Shown piece after piece: positions 7,406-16,126 of a stretch of 35,643 nt of DNA. Source of the stretch: Sporolactobacillus sp. THM19-2 (GTDB lineage Bacteria; Bacillota; Bacilli; Bacillales; Sporolactobacillaceae); assembly GCF_004153195.1 (NCBI RefSeq), contig NZ_SEMC01000024.1:1-35643 (forward strand). The letters are read 5' to 3'. Positions within the stretch are counted from its first letter, which is position 1. Each line of letters begins with the position of its first letter. A model generated the notes under the pieces. That model worked only from the letters and a program-made list of their open reading frames with translations. It was not told where the DNA came from and did not search any database. The position numbers and the translations under genes are program-made.

Positions 7406-8533
7406 ATGAAAAGCCATCGACTCCGGCCGGTTTCAGAAGGCATCATATTTCTCCTGATCAGCGGGACGGGAGGTTTTCTGCTGTCGCTGACCGGCCTTTC
7501 CATCGGCTGGATGGTGGGGACGCTGCTGCTTTCCGGCTGGCTGGGCATCGGGTTCCCAAAATTTACCCATTCACTGATCAGGTCAGAAACATCCGGGAGG
7601 AACTGGCTGCGGACCGGACAGCTGCTCCTCGGTATCCAGATGGGGCGACAGGTCAATGCCTCCGTTATTCGCGTCTTTCGCGAGCATGGATTATTGATTC
7701 TGTTGATGATGATCCTGTCTGTTTTTCTCGCACTTCTTACCGGCTTCATGCTGCATCGCTTCAGCCGGACGGATCTGGTCACCAGTTTTTACGCAACGAC
7801 GCCGGGCGGGCTGTCGTCAATGATTGGTATTGCAGAGGAGGCCGGGGCGAATCTGGCTGTGGTCAGTGTGATTCAGACCCTGCGGGTGATCCTGGTCGTC
7901 AGCAGTATTCCTGTAGCTCTGTCTCTGTGGAGCGGAGCAGGTTCCGCTTCGGCGCAGGCAGGTTCTCCTTTTACGGAAGGCAGTCTTTTTCCCGGTCTTG
8001 CCTGTGCGGCCGGCCTCTCTGCACTTTGCATATTTCTTGGACTCCGCCTGCACATGCCTGCTCCGTGGCTGATCGGCAGCATGATCGGGACCTCAGTCGT
8101 GCAGGTTCTGCTTTCCACGATAGGCGCAGGCGAGGCCGGTATCTGGTGGCACCCGGATCTGATTATTCTGGCTCAGGTGCTGATCGGCTCAGCTGTCGGC
8201 TGTCGGCTGAGCCGGAAGATGTTCGCCGGCCTCGGACGGATCACGCTGATCGGGCTCATCGGTTCTATTGCTCTGACCGGTGCCATGATTCTCTTTGCCT
8301 TGATTGTATCGCATTTTACAGGCGTTCCGGGCATCACCTCGATCCTCGCTTTTGCCCCGGGCGGCATTGCGGAAATGGCGGCCACATCCGTTGTCGTCCA
8401 TGCGGATGCTACATTTGTCGTCTCCTGTCAGGTCCTGCGCGTGCTGACCATCTGTATCGTGCTTCCTCCGTTCTTTACCTTTTTACTGCACCGCCGCGCG
8501 TCTCATGCCAGGCGATCACCGGACAGGAGCTGA
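7406..8533 (+). CDS. AbrB-family membrane permease (COG3180)
   Basis: A 375-residue membrane protein made of two similar halves, the pattern of the AbrB duplication family once misnamed putative ammonia monooxygenase. Repeated motifs: IGWMVGTLLLSGWLG with TTPGGLSSMIGIAEEAGAN in the first half, and APWLIGSMIGTSVVQ with LAFAPGGIAEMAATSVVVHAD in the second. It is unrelated to the DNA-binding AbrB regulator. Transport substrate is not established. AAAGGAGGG stands 7 bases before the ATG at 7406 and the gene starts 19 bp after kimA, so the two probably form one operon. Confidence 0.88.
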   Translation: MKSHRLRPVSEGIIFLLISGTGGFLLSLTGLSIGWMVGTLLLSGWLGIGFPKFTHSLIRSETSGRNWLRTGQLLLGIQMGRQVNASVIRVFREHGLLILLMMILSVFLALLTGFMLHRFSRTDLVTSFYATTPGGLSSMIGIAEEAGANLAVVSVIQTLRVILVVSSIPVALSLWSGAGSASAQAGSPFTEGSLFPGLACAAGLSALCIFLGLRLHMPAPWLIGSMIGTSVVQVLLSTIGAGEAGIWWHPDLIILAQVLIGSAVGCRLSRKMFAGLGRITLIGLIGSIALTGAMILFALIVSHFTGVPGITSILAFAPGGIAEMAATSVVVHADATFVVSCQVLRVLTICIVLPPFFTFLLHRRASHARRSPDRS

Positions 8534-8725
8534 GACATACGACAGGAAGGAAACAGTCACCTGTTTTTACTTTTTTTCAGATAAGTGCCTCGCGGATTCA
8601 GACTCCAGGTCTCTTCCTGGATCGTTTACCCACATCATGGTAAAATCAAGGTTAAACAGGACGCCGAGCGCCGGCGCCTGTAAAGGAACCAGTGCAGTCG
8701 ACTCAGGCTAAAGGGGATGGCGCAA

Positions 8726-9262
8726 TTGGCAGAAAAACAATGGGAGCAGGCCGTTTTTGCCGGAGGATGTTTCTGGTGCATGGTGAAACCTTTTGATACA
8801 CTTCCCGGGATTATCAAAGTGGTCTCAGGTTATACAGGCGGACATGTCGCCGATCCGACCTATGAACAGGTTAAGTCCGGCGCGACCGGCCACATGGAAG
8901 CGGTACAGATTACATATGATCCGGACGTTTTTCCATATGAAAAATTGCTGGAACTCTATTGGCGGCAGATTGATCCAACCGACGCCGGCGGCCAGTTTAT
9001 TGACCGCGGCTCAAATTACCGGACGGCGATTTTTTATCACAATGCACGTCAGAAGGCACTGGCGGAACAATCGAAAAGAGCGCTGACAGCAAGCGGAAAA
9101 TTCAGGAAACCGATCGTCACGCGCATCCTGCCGGCTGCGACGTTTTATCCGGCTGAAGAGGAGCACCAGCAGTTCTACCGAAAGAATCCGGAGCGCTATG
9201 CCGGAGAAATTGCTGAATCCGGCCGTGACGTCTTTATCCGGAAGAACTGGCAGAAAAAATGA
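8726..9262 (+). CDS. msrA: Peptide-methionine (S)-S-oxide reductase
   Basis: MsrA repairs the S-epimer of methionine sulfoxide in proteins. [14 protein letters not shown] holds the catalytic cysteine (C15 from this start); [59 protein letters not shown] are the family blocks, and the sequence runs almost collinear with B. subtilis MsrA. The usual ATG call is 8717, but it touches the AAGGGG ribosome-binding site; the TTG at 8726 has a 7-8 base spacing and gives an N-terminus of the expected length (178 residues). It has a separate 190-bp upstream region with a TAAAAT -10 candidate near 8641. No msrB follows. Confidence 0.93.
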   Translation: MAEKQWEQAVFAGGCFWCMVKPFDTLPGIIKVVSGYTGGHVADPTYEQVKSGATGHMEAVQITYDPDVFPYEKLLELYWRQIDPTDAGGQFIDRGSNYRTAIFYHNARQKALAEQSKRALTASGKFRKPIVTRILPAATFYPAEEEHQQFYRKNPERYAGEIAESGRDVFIRKNWQKK

Positions 9263-9346
9263 ACGGTTGACCCAGCTGAACGGGTCGATCATTGGTTTCC
9301 TGCATCATGAAATCTGACTGTTCTGCATAAGGATAGAAAACAGATC

Positions 9347-9375
9347 TTGAAAATACCATTCAAGTATTGTAAACT
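9347..9375 (+). promoter_or_regulatory. Promoter of the methionine operon
   Basis: TTGAAA (9347-9352), a 17-bp spacer and TAAACT (9370-9375) lie 35 bp ahead of the riboswitch, the right place for its transcription start. Confidence 0.55.
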
Positions 9376-9408
9376 AATTATCAACTGAAAACGAATGAAT
9401 AAAACCAT

Positions 9409-9523
9409 TCTTATCAAGAGAAGTCGAGGGACTGGCCCGATGACGCTTCAGCAACCGTCGCCGAAAGCAGGCGACAAGGTGCTAATTCCAGCAGACGAAA
9501 CAAGGAGTCTGAGGGATAAGAAG
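9409..9523 (+). ncRNA. SAM-I (S-box) riboswitch
   Basis: The core of the S-box is plain to see: CTTATCAAGAG opening P1, GAGGGACTGGCCCGATGA, CAGCAACC, a GTCGCCgaaaGCAGGCGAC-like P3 arm, AGGTGCTAATTCCAGCAGACG and the closing GGGATAAG that pairs with the opening strand. SAM-I aptamers bind S-adenosylmethionine; with ligand, a downstream terminator forms and the genes are off. The terminator lies 11 bp after P1 and the operon below makes methionine, so the logic is the standard one. Confidence 0.96.
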
Positions 9524-9534
9524 AAACCTGGTGA

Positions 9535-9572
9535 AACAGCCTTCTTCTTTCCGAAGAAGGCTGTTATTTTTT
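9535..9572 (+). terminator. Riboswitch-controlled terminator
   Basis: AACAGCCTTCTTC (9535-9547), loop TTTCC, GAAGAAGGCTGTT (9553-9565), then A and six T. The 13-bp stem is perfect. It is the expression platform of the SAM-I riboswitch just upstream. Confidence 0.95.
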
Positions 9573-9617
9573 AGCCGGGCGCCGGATATCCCTGAATATA
9601 TAAAGGGGGAACTGAGC

Positions 9618-10739
9618 ATGTCAAACTATCAGACGGAAACGAAGCTGACGCAGATCGGGAATGGGTTTGACCAGTTAGGGGCGGTGAATATACCGATTTA
9701 TTTATCGACGGCATACAAGCATCAGGGCATTGGCATTTCCAAAGGCTATGATTATATCAGAACAGGAAATCCGACACGATCCGTCCTCGAGAAGGCGATT
9801 GCCGAAATCGAAGGCGGACAGGAAGGTTTTGCCTGTAGTTCCGGTATGAGTGCCATTCAGCTTGTCTTTTCACTCTTCAGTTCAGGTGACCACATTATTG
9901 CCTCGCGTGACCTTTATGGCGGCACGTACCGTCTGTTTGAAATCCTCGCAAAACAGGTTCACCTCTCGTTTACTTACTGGGACGGCGAAAGCGTTGAAGA
10001 ACTTGCGGCTGACATCCGGCCGGAGACTAAAGCGCTGTTCATTGAAACACCGACGAATCCGCTGATGCATGAAGTCGATATCTCTGAACTTTCTTATATC
10101 ACGAAGAAAAATCATTTACTGCTGATTGTAGACAATACCTTCTATACTCCGGTGCTGCAGAAACCGATCGCCGAGGGGGCAGACCTGGTCGTCTACAGTG
10201 CAACCAAGTACCTGGCCGGGCATAACGATGTACTGGCCGGACTGGTTGTATCCAATTCGGAAAAAGTGACAGAACGGCTGAGAGTGTACCACAATTCCTG
10301 TGGTGCCGTTCTGGATCCGTTTGATTCGTGGCTTCTGATACGCGGTCTCAAGACACTGGCCCTGCGCATGAGGCAGCACCAGGAGAATGCCGGGCGTCTT
10401 GCTGCCTGGCTTGGGAAGCAGCTTTTTGTCACAAAAGTGCTGTATCCGGGAAAAGGCGGCATGGTCAGCTTCGAACTGACGAAGAAAGCGTATATTGAGC
10501 CGTTTCTCAAAGCCCTTCACTTGATTACTTTTGCTGAGAGTCTGGGAGGTGTGGAAAGTCTGATCACCTATCCGGCGACACAGACGCATGCCGATATTCC
10601 GGAAGCTTTGCGGCTGAAATACGGTCTGTCCGACAGGCTGCTTCGCCTGTCGGCGGGAATTGAACACCCGGATGATCTGATTGCTGATCTGGATCAGGCG
10701 TTCCGGTCTTTACAGAAGGGGGCGGCGGTTCATGGCTGA
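9618..10739 (+). CDS. metI: Cystathionine gamma-synthase / O-acylhomoserine sulfhydrylase (MetI)
   Basis: A PLP enzyme of the Cys/Met metabolism family that joins cysteine (or sulfide) to an O-acylhomoserine in methionine synthesis. The 373-residue product is collinear with B. subtilis MetI. Visible motifs: SAPIYLSTAY-like NIPIYLSTAYKHQGIG, FACSSGMSAIQ, DLYGGTYRLFE, FIETPTNPLMHEVDI, IVDNTFYTPVLQKP and SATKYLAGHNDVLAG, whose lysine carries PLP. The ATG at 9618 follows AAAGGGGG by 8 bases; the frame is open to 9531, but that part lies in the riboswitch terminator. It is first of three overlapping genes controlled by the SAM-I riboswitch. Confidence 0.94.
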   Translation: MSNYQTETKLTQIGNGFDQLGAVNIPIYLSTAYKHQGIGISKGYDYIRTGNPTRSVLEKAIAEIEGGQEGFACSSGMSAIQLVFSLFSSGDHIIASRDLYGGTYRLFEILAKQVHLSFTYWDGESVEELAADIRPETKALFIETPTNPLMHEVDISELSYITKKNHLLLIVDNTFYTPVLQKPIAEGADLVVYSATKYLAGHNDVLAGLVVSNSEKVTERLRVYHNSCGAVLDPFDSWLLIRGLKTLALRMRQHQENAGRLAAWLGKQLFVTKVLYPGKGGMVSFELTKKAYIEPFLKALHLITFAESLGGVESLITYPATQTHADIPEALRLKYGLSDRLLRLSAGIEHPDDLIADLDQAFRSLQKGAAVHG

Positions 10740-11937
10740 TTCTTTCGGCTTTTCGACACGACTGATCCGGGAGTCGGTGGCGGTTGATAAACAGACCGGT
10801 GCGGCGAATGTACCGGTCTACCTGTCATCGACGTTTCATCAGAAAAGTTTTGATCAGTTCGGAAAGTATGACTACAGCCGATCAGGCAATCCGACGCGGG
10901 AAGTGCTGGAACAGGCCATTGCCCGTCTTGAAGGCGGTGTCCGCGGGTTTGCTTTCGCCTCCGGCATGGCGGCGATTTCGACAGCTTTTCTGCTGCTTTC
11001 TTCCGGTGACCATGCGGTGGTTCCGAAGAATGTGTACGGCGGGACGTTTCGCATTCTGACACAGGTTCTGGGCAGGCTCGGCATCGAACATACCTTTGTC
11101 AATATGACAGATCTGGATGAGGTTGAGCGGGCCATTCGGCCGAATACGAAAGTGATTTATATTGAAACGCCGTCCAATCCGACTTTCAGGATTACGGATA
11201 TACACGCGATCTCGCAGATTGCCAGAACCCATCGATGTTATACGTTCGCAGACAATACCTTTATGAGTCCGGTATTTCAGCGTCCGCTTGCGCTTGGCGC
11301 CGATCTGGTCCTCCACAGTGCGACCAAATTCATTTCCGGTCACAGCGATGTCGTGGCCGGGCTTGCCGTGGCGGGAGGTGAGGAACTTGCGGAAAAAATG
11401 TATTTTCTGCAAAACGCGCTGGGTGCCGTTCTTGGTGTACAGGACGCCTGGCTTCTGCTCAGAGGACTGAAAACGCTGGACGTCCGCATTCGCCGGTCGG
11501 CGGCATCTGCCCGTAAAATTGCCGGATTTCTGGCTGAGCAGCCTGAGGTCAGGCACGTTTATTATCCCGGTCTGCCTGACCACCCGGGGCACGCCGTGCA
11601 GGCCCGTCAGTCAGAATCCGGAGGTGCGGTTCTGTCGTTTGATTTGGGGAATGAGGCCGGTGCGCGGCTTTTCGTTGACAGGGTCGAAATTCCGGTTTTC
11701 GCAGTCAGCCTTGGTGCTGTTGAGTCGATTCTGTCTTATCCGCCGAGAATGTCCCATGCGGAGCTCTCACCGGATGAACAGAAAGACGCCGGAATCAGCA
11801 GCGGACTGCTTCGGCTGTCCGTCGGCCTGGAAGACTCAGAGGACCTGATCTGTGACCTCCGGAGGGGTCTTTCAGCAGTAAGAGAAAGTAAGAATGGCGC
11901 AGTAAGGAGTGGAGAGTCTTGCGGACGTCTATCTTGA
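10732..11937 (+). CDS. metC: Cystathionine beta-lyase (MetC)
   Basis: It cleaves cystathionine to homocysteine, pyruvate and ammonia. It is a paralogue of the gene before it: NVPVYLSSTFHQKSF, FAFASGMAAIS, NVYGGTFRILTQVL, YIETPSNPTFRITDI, FADNTFMSPVFQRPL and HSATKFISGHSDVVAG with the PLP lysine. The 401-residue product is slightly longer than usual at the C-terminus (SKNGAVRSGESCGRLS). The ATG at 10732 overlaps the metI stop by 8 bp and follows AAGGGGG; overlap points to translational coupling. Its 3' end overlaps the next gene by 19 bp. Sequence alone separates MetC from MetI poorly; gene order and B. subtilis similarity support the call. Confidence 0.9.
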   Translation: MADSFGFSTRLIRESVAVDKQTGAANVPVYLSSTFHQKSFDQFGKYDYSRSGNPTREVLEQAIARLEGGVRGFAFASGMAAISTAFLLLSSGDHAVVPKNVYGGTFRILTQVLGRLGIEHTFVNMTDLDEVERAIRPNTKVIYIETPSNPTFRITDIHAISQIARTHRCYTFADNTFMSPVFQRPLALGADLVLHSATKFISGHSDVVAGLAVAGGEELAEKMYFLQNALGAVLGVQDAWLLLRGLKTLDVRIRRSAASARKIAGFLAEQPEVRHVYYPGLPDHPGHAVQARQSESGGAVLSFDLGNEAGARLFVDRVEIPVFAVSLGAVESILSYPPRMSHAELSPDEQKDAGISSGLLRLSVGLEDSEDLICDLRRGLSAVRESKNGAVRSGESCGRLS

Positions 11938-13790
11938 ATGAATTAAAGAAAAGAATACTGATCGGTGATGGCGCGATGGGGACCCTGCTTTATTCCTATG
12001 GCATTGATCGATGTTTTGAGGAAATGAATCTTTCACATGCGGATGATATCCGCCACGTCCATGAGGCTTATATCAACGCAGGAGCAGATCTGATTCAGAC
12101 CAATTCGTATGGGGCGAACGCGATTAAACTGGCGCGGTACGGACTTGAAAAGGAGGTCAGGAGCATCAATACGGCGGCTGTTCAACTGGCCAGAAGTGCA
12201 GCCCGGCCGGAAACGTTCGTGGTCGGTACGATTGGTGGGATTCGCGGCCTCAGACAGCAGCCCTCGAGCCTCAGCGAGATTACAGATAGCTTTCGTGAAC
12301 AGGCGGAAACGCTTCTTGACGGCGGTGTAGATGGTCTGCTTCTTGAAACTTATTATGATTTTGATGAACTGCGTCATGTGCTGAAGATCGCGCGAAAGAT
12401 GACCGATCGGCCGATTATCACCCATGTGTCAATGCAGGAGCCCGGTGTTCTGCTCAATGGACTTCCTTTTGCCTCCGCCCTGTCCGAACTTGAAAATCTC
12501 GGAGCCGATATCGTCGGGACAAATTGCAGACTGGGTCCGTTTCATATGGTTCAGGCTCTGAGCGGCATCCCGCTTCCGAAGCACGCTTTCCTGTCTGCTT
12601 ACCCGAACGGCAGTCTTCCGGATTACCGTGACGGAAAGTTGTATTATGAGACCAAGCCGGAATATTTTAAAAAATATGCGGTAAAATTCCGAAATGAAGG
12701 AGTGCGGCTGCTTGGCGGCTGCTGCGGGACGACACCGGTACAAATCTCAGCTTTCAGGCAGGGCATTTCCGAACTTGAGCCCCTGGTAACTAAATCGGTT
12801 ACCGAACCCGTCGAATCGATTCAGATCACCGTCCGGGAAAATGAACTCGAGACGCCGCTTTATAAAAAAGCGATCAGTGGCCGTTCTGTATTTGTCGAAT
12901 ACGACACCCCGCGCAACTTAAAGACTGAAACGTTCTTCAAAGGGGTCCGGGCCCTGCAGAATGCGGGTGCTGATGCGATCACCATGGCTGATAATTCGCT
13001 GGCGTCGCCGCGTATCAGTAACTCAGCAATCGGGCGGCTGATTATAGAGCATTTTACCATCCCGCCGCTGATTCATCTGACCTGCCGTGACCGCAATCTG
13101 ATTGGCCTTCAGTCCCATCTGATGGGGCTGGATATCCTGGGACTTCATGATTTGCTGATTGTGACCGGAGACCCGACAAAGATCGGTGACTTTCCCGGAG
13201 CGACCTCTGTTTACGATCTGTCCTCCATGCAATTAATTGAACTGGTGAAAAAGTTTAACCGGGGCATCTCTTATTCAGGAAAAAGTCTCCGTCATCCCAC
13301 GCATTTTCGAGTTGCCGCGGCTTTTAATCCCAATGTCCGTAATCTCGACCGTGCCGTTCAGCGCCTGAAACGGAAGATCGACTGTGGCGCCGACTATTTT
13401 ATCTCTCAGCCGGTCTTTGACAAAAAGCGGATCGTTGAAATCAGTCAGACATTAAGCGGAGTATCGGCCCCGGTGTACCTTGGCATTATGCCGCTGACCT
13501 CGTCGCGTAACGCTGAATTTCTGCATAACGAAGTACCAGGCATTCAGCTGACCGATGAGGTTCGGCAGCGGATGGCTCTCGCCGCAGAGCAGGGTAAAGC
13601 GCAAGAAAGACAAACGGGACTTGCGATTGCAAAAGAACTGATTGATACGGCCATGCAGTACTTCCGCGGAATTTATCTGATCACGCCGCTGAGCCGGTAC
13701 TCGATGTCGGTTGAGCTGATTCAGTATGTAAAAGAAAAAGAACGTATCCTGTCTGACCTTGCCCGGCTGCATAGCCACAGTGCCCGATAA
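11919..13790 (+). CDS. yitJ: Bifunctional homocysteine S-methyltransferase / methylenetetrahydrofolate reductase (YitJ type)
   Basis: A fusion of two enzymes of the last step to methionine. Residues 1 to about 290 are a zinc homocysteine S-methyltransferase domain: GDGAMGTLLYSYG, LIQTNSYGAN, GTNCRLGP with C203, and LLGGCCGTTP with C268 and C269, the three zinc ligands. Residues about 320-610 are the FAD-dependent MetF-like domain (VFVEYDTPRN, HLTCRDRN, LLIVTGDPTK, GADYFISQPVFD). Length (623) agrees with B. subtilis YitJ (about 610). The TTG at 11919 follows AAGGAG. It lies at the end of the SAM-controlled operon, supplying both the methyl donor and the transfer; no metE or cobalamin-type metH is in the window. 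Confidence 0.93.
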   Translation: MRTSILNELKKRILIGDGAMGTLLYSYGIDRCFEEMNLSHADDIRHVHEAYINAGADLIQTNSYGANAIKLARYGLEKEVRSINTAAVQLARSAARPETFVVGTIGGIRGLRQQPSSLSEITDSFREQAETLLDGGVDGLLLETYYDFDELRHVLKIARKMTDRPIITHVSMQEPGVLLNGLPFASALSELENLGADIVGTNCRLGPFHMVQALSGIPLPKHAFLSAYPNGSLPDYRDGKLYYETKPEYFKKYAVKFRNEGVRLLGGCCGTTPVQISAFRQGISELEPLVTKSVTEPVESIQITVRENELETPLYKKAISGRSVFVEYDTPRNLKTETFFKGVRALQNAGADAITMADNSLASPRISNSAIGRLIIEHFTIPPLIHLTCRDRNLIGLQSHLMGLDILGLHDLLIVTGDPTKIGDFPGATSVYDLSSMQLIELVKKFNRGISYSGKSLRHPTHFRVAAAFNPNVRNLDRAVQRLKRKIDCGADYFISQPVFDKKRIVEISQTLSGVSAPVYLGIMPLTSSRNAEFLHNEVPGIQLTDEVRQRMALAAEQGKAQERQTGLAIAKELIDTAMQYFRGIYLITPLSRYSMSVELIQYVKEKERILSDLARLHSHSAR

Positions 13791-13866
13791 AAAGACATCA
13801 GACTATTCCAGAATCGTGATATGATGAATAGACGAAGCATCTATTTTATGAAAAGAGGTCTTTATC

Positions 13867-14172
13867 TTGATTGAACATATTGTGCTGTTCAAGTTCAGCG
13901 ACAGGACAACAGGAGCGCAGAAAGAGGAAGCCGCACGGCGGCTGCGGCATTTGATCCATGAATTGCCGGGAATTATCGATATTCAGGCCGGGCAGAATTA
14001 CTCGACGCGAAGCAAGGGCTATTCTCTGGGCCTGACCGTTCGCTTCCCGACGAAAGCCGACCATGAACACTACACCCCGTCACCGGAGCATCAGGCGGTG
14101 GTATCCTATATGAAAGAAATTGGACTTGTGGATTCCCTCGCAGTTGATTTTGAAATTCCATCTGAAAAATAA
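13867..14172 (+). CDS. Dabb (stress-responsive A/B barrel) domain protein
   Basis: A 101-residue single-domain protein: MIEHIVLFKFSDRTTGAQKEEAARRLRHL at the start, then LPGIIDIQAGQNYSTRSKGYSLGLTVRFPTKADHEHYTPSPEHQAVV, the usual beta-alpha-beta pattern of the dimeric ferredoxin-like Dabb family. The TTG at 13867 follows AGAGG by 8-9 bases. A TATGAT element near 13821 could be its -10. Biochemical role unknown; the family includes plant stress proteins and bacterial polyketide cyclase-like enzymes. It ends 16 bp before a terminator and is monocistronic. Confidence 0.88.
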   Translation: MIEHIVLFKFSDRTTGAQKEEAARRLRHLIHELPGIIDIQAGQNYSTRSKGYSLGLTVRFPTKADHEHYTPSPEHQAVVSYMKEIGLVDSLAVDFEIPSEK

Positions 14173-14187
14173 TGATGAATAGCTGCT

Positions 14188-14216
14188 GCCTGTTCCTGTG
14201 CGGGACAGGCTTTTTC
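14188..14216 (+). terminator. Terminator of the Dabb gene
   Basis: GCCTGTTCC, loop TGTGC, GGGACAGGC and five T; one T-G pair in the stem. Confidence 0.85.
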
Positions 14217-14386
14217 GTTTCGGCTGAAATCGTCCGAAATTGAGAAGCTGTGGCGAGTTTAAAGCCAACCTGAATCGACGTGTTGATCCCGCCCATCATG
14301 GATGACGCTTAGAACAGAATGGATAGCGCCACCGCACGAAGCAGATGATTAACAGGATCATCATTGGAAATGGGAGTCGTCTTTAA

Positions 14387-14572
14387 TAAGCGGAGATTTT
14401 CCGCTTAAAGGCAGAATAGAACGGGTTTCAGAGTATCATAAGCGGAGAATTTCCGCTTAGGCATTGAAAAATCCCCCCTTTTCATGTTTTTTGAATCAAT
14501 AGGCGGAATTCCTCCGTCTATTGAAGTTCGCCTTTTTTCTTTTTACTAGGATAGGCGGAATTTTTCCGCCTA
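14387..14572. repeat. Array of four evenly spaced hairpin repeats
   Basis: Four palindromes lie at 14387-14407, 14439-14459, 14498-14522 and 14552-14572. Common form: TA(A/G)GCGGA, a 3-7 base loop, TCCG(C/T)(T/C)TA. Copies 1 and 2 have TAAGCGGA/TCCGCTTA, copy 4 has TAGGCGGA/TCCGCCTA, and copy 3 has TAGGCGGA/TCCGTCTA with a G-T pair, so the stem is kept while bases change. Starts are 52, 59 and 54 bp apart. The unit lies in a 606-bp gap (14173-14778) with no credible ORF. Unlike CRISPR repeats the spacers are 31-39 bp of unrelated sequence and the repeats are only 21-25 bp with no cas genes nearby. Confidence 0.85.
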
Positions 14573-14689
14573 ATTTACAGAGCCACCTGGCAGCGATGCC
14601 GGCCTGTTTTCTGCACCGCACGGGAACTGATTTTCACTTCTGTGGAATCAAATGAAATATTATATCAGTATGGATTAATTGATTAAATG

Positions 14690-14761
14690 TGATATAATAA
14701 ATACACAAAAAGTTCACATTATCAGCCTTTTTTTGCTTTGCAAAAAATGAAAACGTTATCA
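14690..14761 (+). promoter_or_regulatory. dctA promoter and downstream cre site
   Basis: An extended -10, TGATATAAT (14690-14698), has a weak -35 TGGATT 16 bp before TATAAT. ATGAAAACGTTATCA (14747-14761) fits the CcpA cre consensus WTGNAANCGNWNNCA at every position. It lies about 40 bp past the expected start point and 17 bp before the GTG start, which favours repression by roadblock. Confidence 0.7.
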
Positions 14762-14778
14762 ACAGAGGAGATGTTCTT

Positions 14779-16086
14779 GTGCGGTTATTGAAAAACCTGA
14801 CCTTTCAGGTAGCGGTGGCGATCGTCGCGGGTATTCTTACAGGCGCCTTCTTTCCAGACGTCGGTTCCCATCTTGAAGTACTGGGAACAACTTTTATCAA
14901 GGCGGTAAAAATGGTGATTGCCCCGATCATCTTCCTGACGATTGTCGTCGGAATATCCCGAATGGGTGATATGAAGAAGGTGGGCAAGGTCGGGGGAAAA
15001 GCACTGATCTATTTTGAGGTCGTGACAACGATCGCCCTGATCATCGGGCTCATTGTGTCTCATATTCTTAAACCGGGGTCAGGTCTGGATCCGGATAAGA
15101 TGCCCCGCGGGGATATCTCGAAATTCACATCCAGTGGTGGATCGGAGATGAACTGGGGTGAATTTTTCCTCAATATTGTTCCGGGAAATGTGATCGATGC
15201 TTTTGCCCGGGGAGATATCCTCCAGGTGCTCTTTTTCTCGGTGCTGTTCGGATTCGGCCTGTCGGCACTCGGCAAACACGGGCGTCCGCTTGTTGACTTT
15301 TTTGATCAGGTTTCGCATGTCTTCTTTAAAATCATCGGATACATCATGTACGCGGCACCGCTCGGCGCATTCGGTGCGATGGCCTACACCATCAGCAATT
15401 TCGGCCTGCAGACGATTGGCCCGCTGATTAAACTGATGCTTTCGGTTTATGCGACGATGGCGCTATTTATTTTCGTTGTACTGTTCCTGATCTGCAGGGT
15501 TGCCGGATTCAATCTTTTCACCTATCTGAGATATATCAAAGATGAACTGCTGCTTGTTTTCGGAACCAGCTCATCAGAAGCCGCACTGCCGAGAATGATG
15601 GATAAGATGGAGCGCCTCGGCTGTGAAAAATCTGTCGTTGGGCTGGTCATTCCCACGGGTTACTCATTTAATTTGGATGGGACGTCGATTTACCTGACGA
15701 TGTCGGTCATTTTTCTCGCCCAGGTTTTTCAGGTACCGCTTGATCTCGGCCAGCAAATTGCGATTATTCTGATCCTGATGCTGACTTCCAAGGGTGCTGC
15801 AGCGGTTACTGGCGGCGGATTTATTGTTCTGGCGTCGACGCTGACAGCGATGGATCTCATTCCGCTTGCCGGACTTGGCTTGTTGCTGGGTGTCGACCGT
15901 TTCATGAGTGAGGCACGGGCCATCACCAATCTGATCGGAAACGGTATCGCAACGATTGTCGTATCCAAGAGTGAGAAGGCATTTGACAAAGAAAAGGAGA
16001 AACGGGCACTGGCACTGATGCGCGGTCGGGGAACGACGAACACGTTGGATCAGGCAGTGTCGGTGGAGAACACGCATCTCTCTTGA
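14779..16086 (+). CDS. dctA: Dicarboxylate/amino acid:cation symporter, DctA type
   Basis: A DAACS-family membrane symporter of 435 residues, the usual length. Family signatures are intact: KMVIAPIIFLTIVVGI, VFGTSSSEAALPRMM (the first re-entrant hairpin serine-rich motif), PTGYSFNLDGTSIY and LTSKGAAAVTGGGFIVLASTL, followed by RFMSEARAITNLIGNGIATIVV. Eight helices plus two hairpins are expected. The motifs resemble DctA (succinate, fumarate, malate) more than GltP/GltT, but C4-dicarboxylate specificity is an inference. The GTG at 14779 follows AGAGGAG by 8 bases. A cre site in the leader suggests repression in glucose. It shares a bidirectional terminator with lacI. Confidence 0.9.
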   Translation: MRLLKNLTFQVAVAIVAGILTGAFFPDVGSHLEVLGTTFIKAVKMVIAPIIFLTIVVGISRMGDMKKVGKVGGKALIYFEVVTTIALIIGLIVSHILKPGSGLDPDKMPRGDISKFTSSGGSEMNWGEFFLNIVPGNVIDAFARGDILQVLFFSVLFGFGLSALGKHGRPLVDFFDQVSHVFFKIIGYIMYAAPLGAFGAMAYTISNFGLQTIGPLIKLMLSVYATMALFIFVVLFLICRVAGFNLFTYLRYIKDELLLVFGTSSSEAALPRMMDKMERLGCEKSVVGLVIPTGYSFNLDGTSIYLTMSVIFLAQVFQVPLDLGQQIAIILILMLTSKGAAAVTGGGFIVLASTLTAMDLIPLAGLGLLLGVDRFMSEARAITNLIGNGIATIVVSKSEKAFDKEKEKRALALMRGRGTTNTLDQAVSVENTHLS

Positions 16087-16126
16087 TGCATCGCCTGAGG
16101 GCGCCCCATAATCAGTGAAAAGAATT

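Noticed and set aside
7927-8643. A 238-residue ORF overlapping the AbrB-family permease
   Set aside because: Arg/Cys-rich shadow frame of the permease with no start signal.
12033-13778. Minus-strand ORFs inside yitJ
   Set aside because: Shadows of a well-conserved enzyme gene.
14387-14572. CRISPR array
   Set aside because: Repeats are 21-25 bp palindromes with variable sequence, only four copies and no cas gene in the window.
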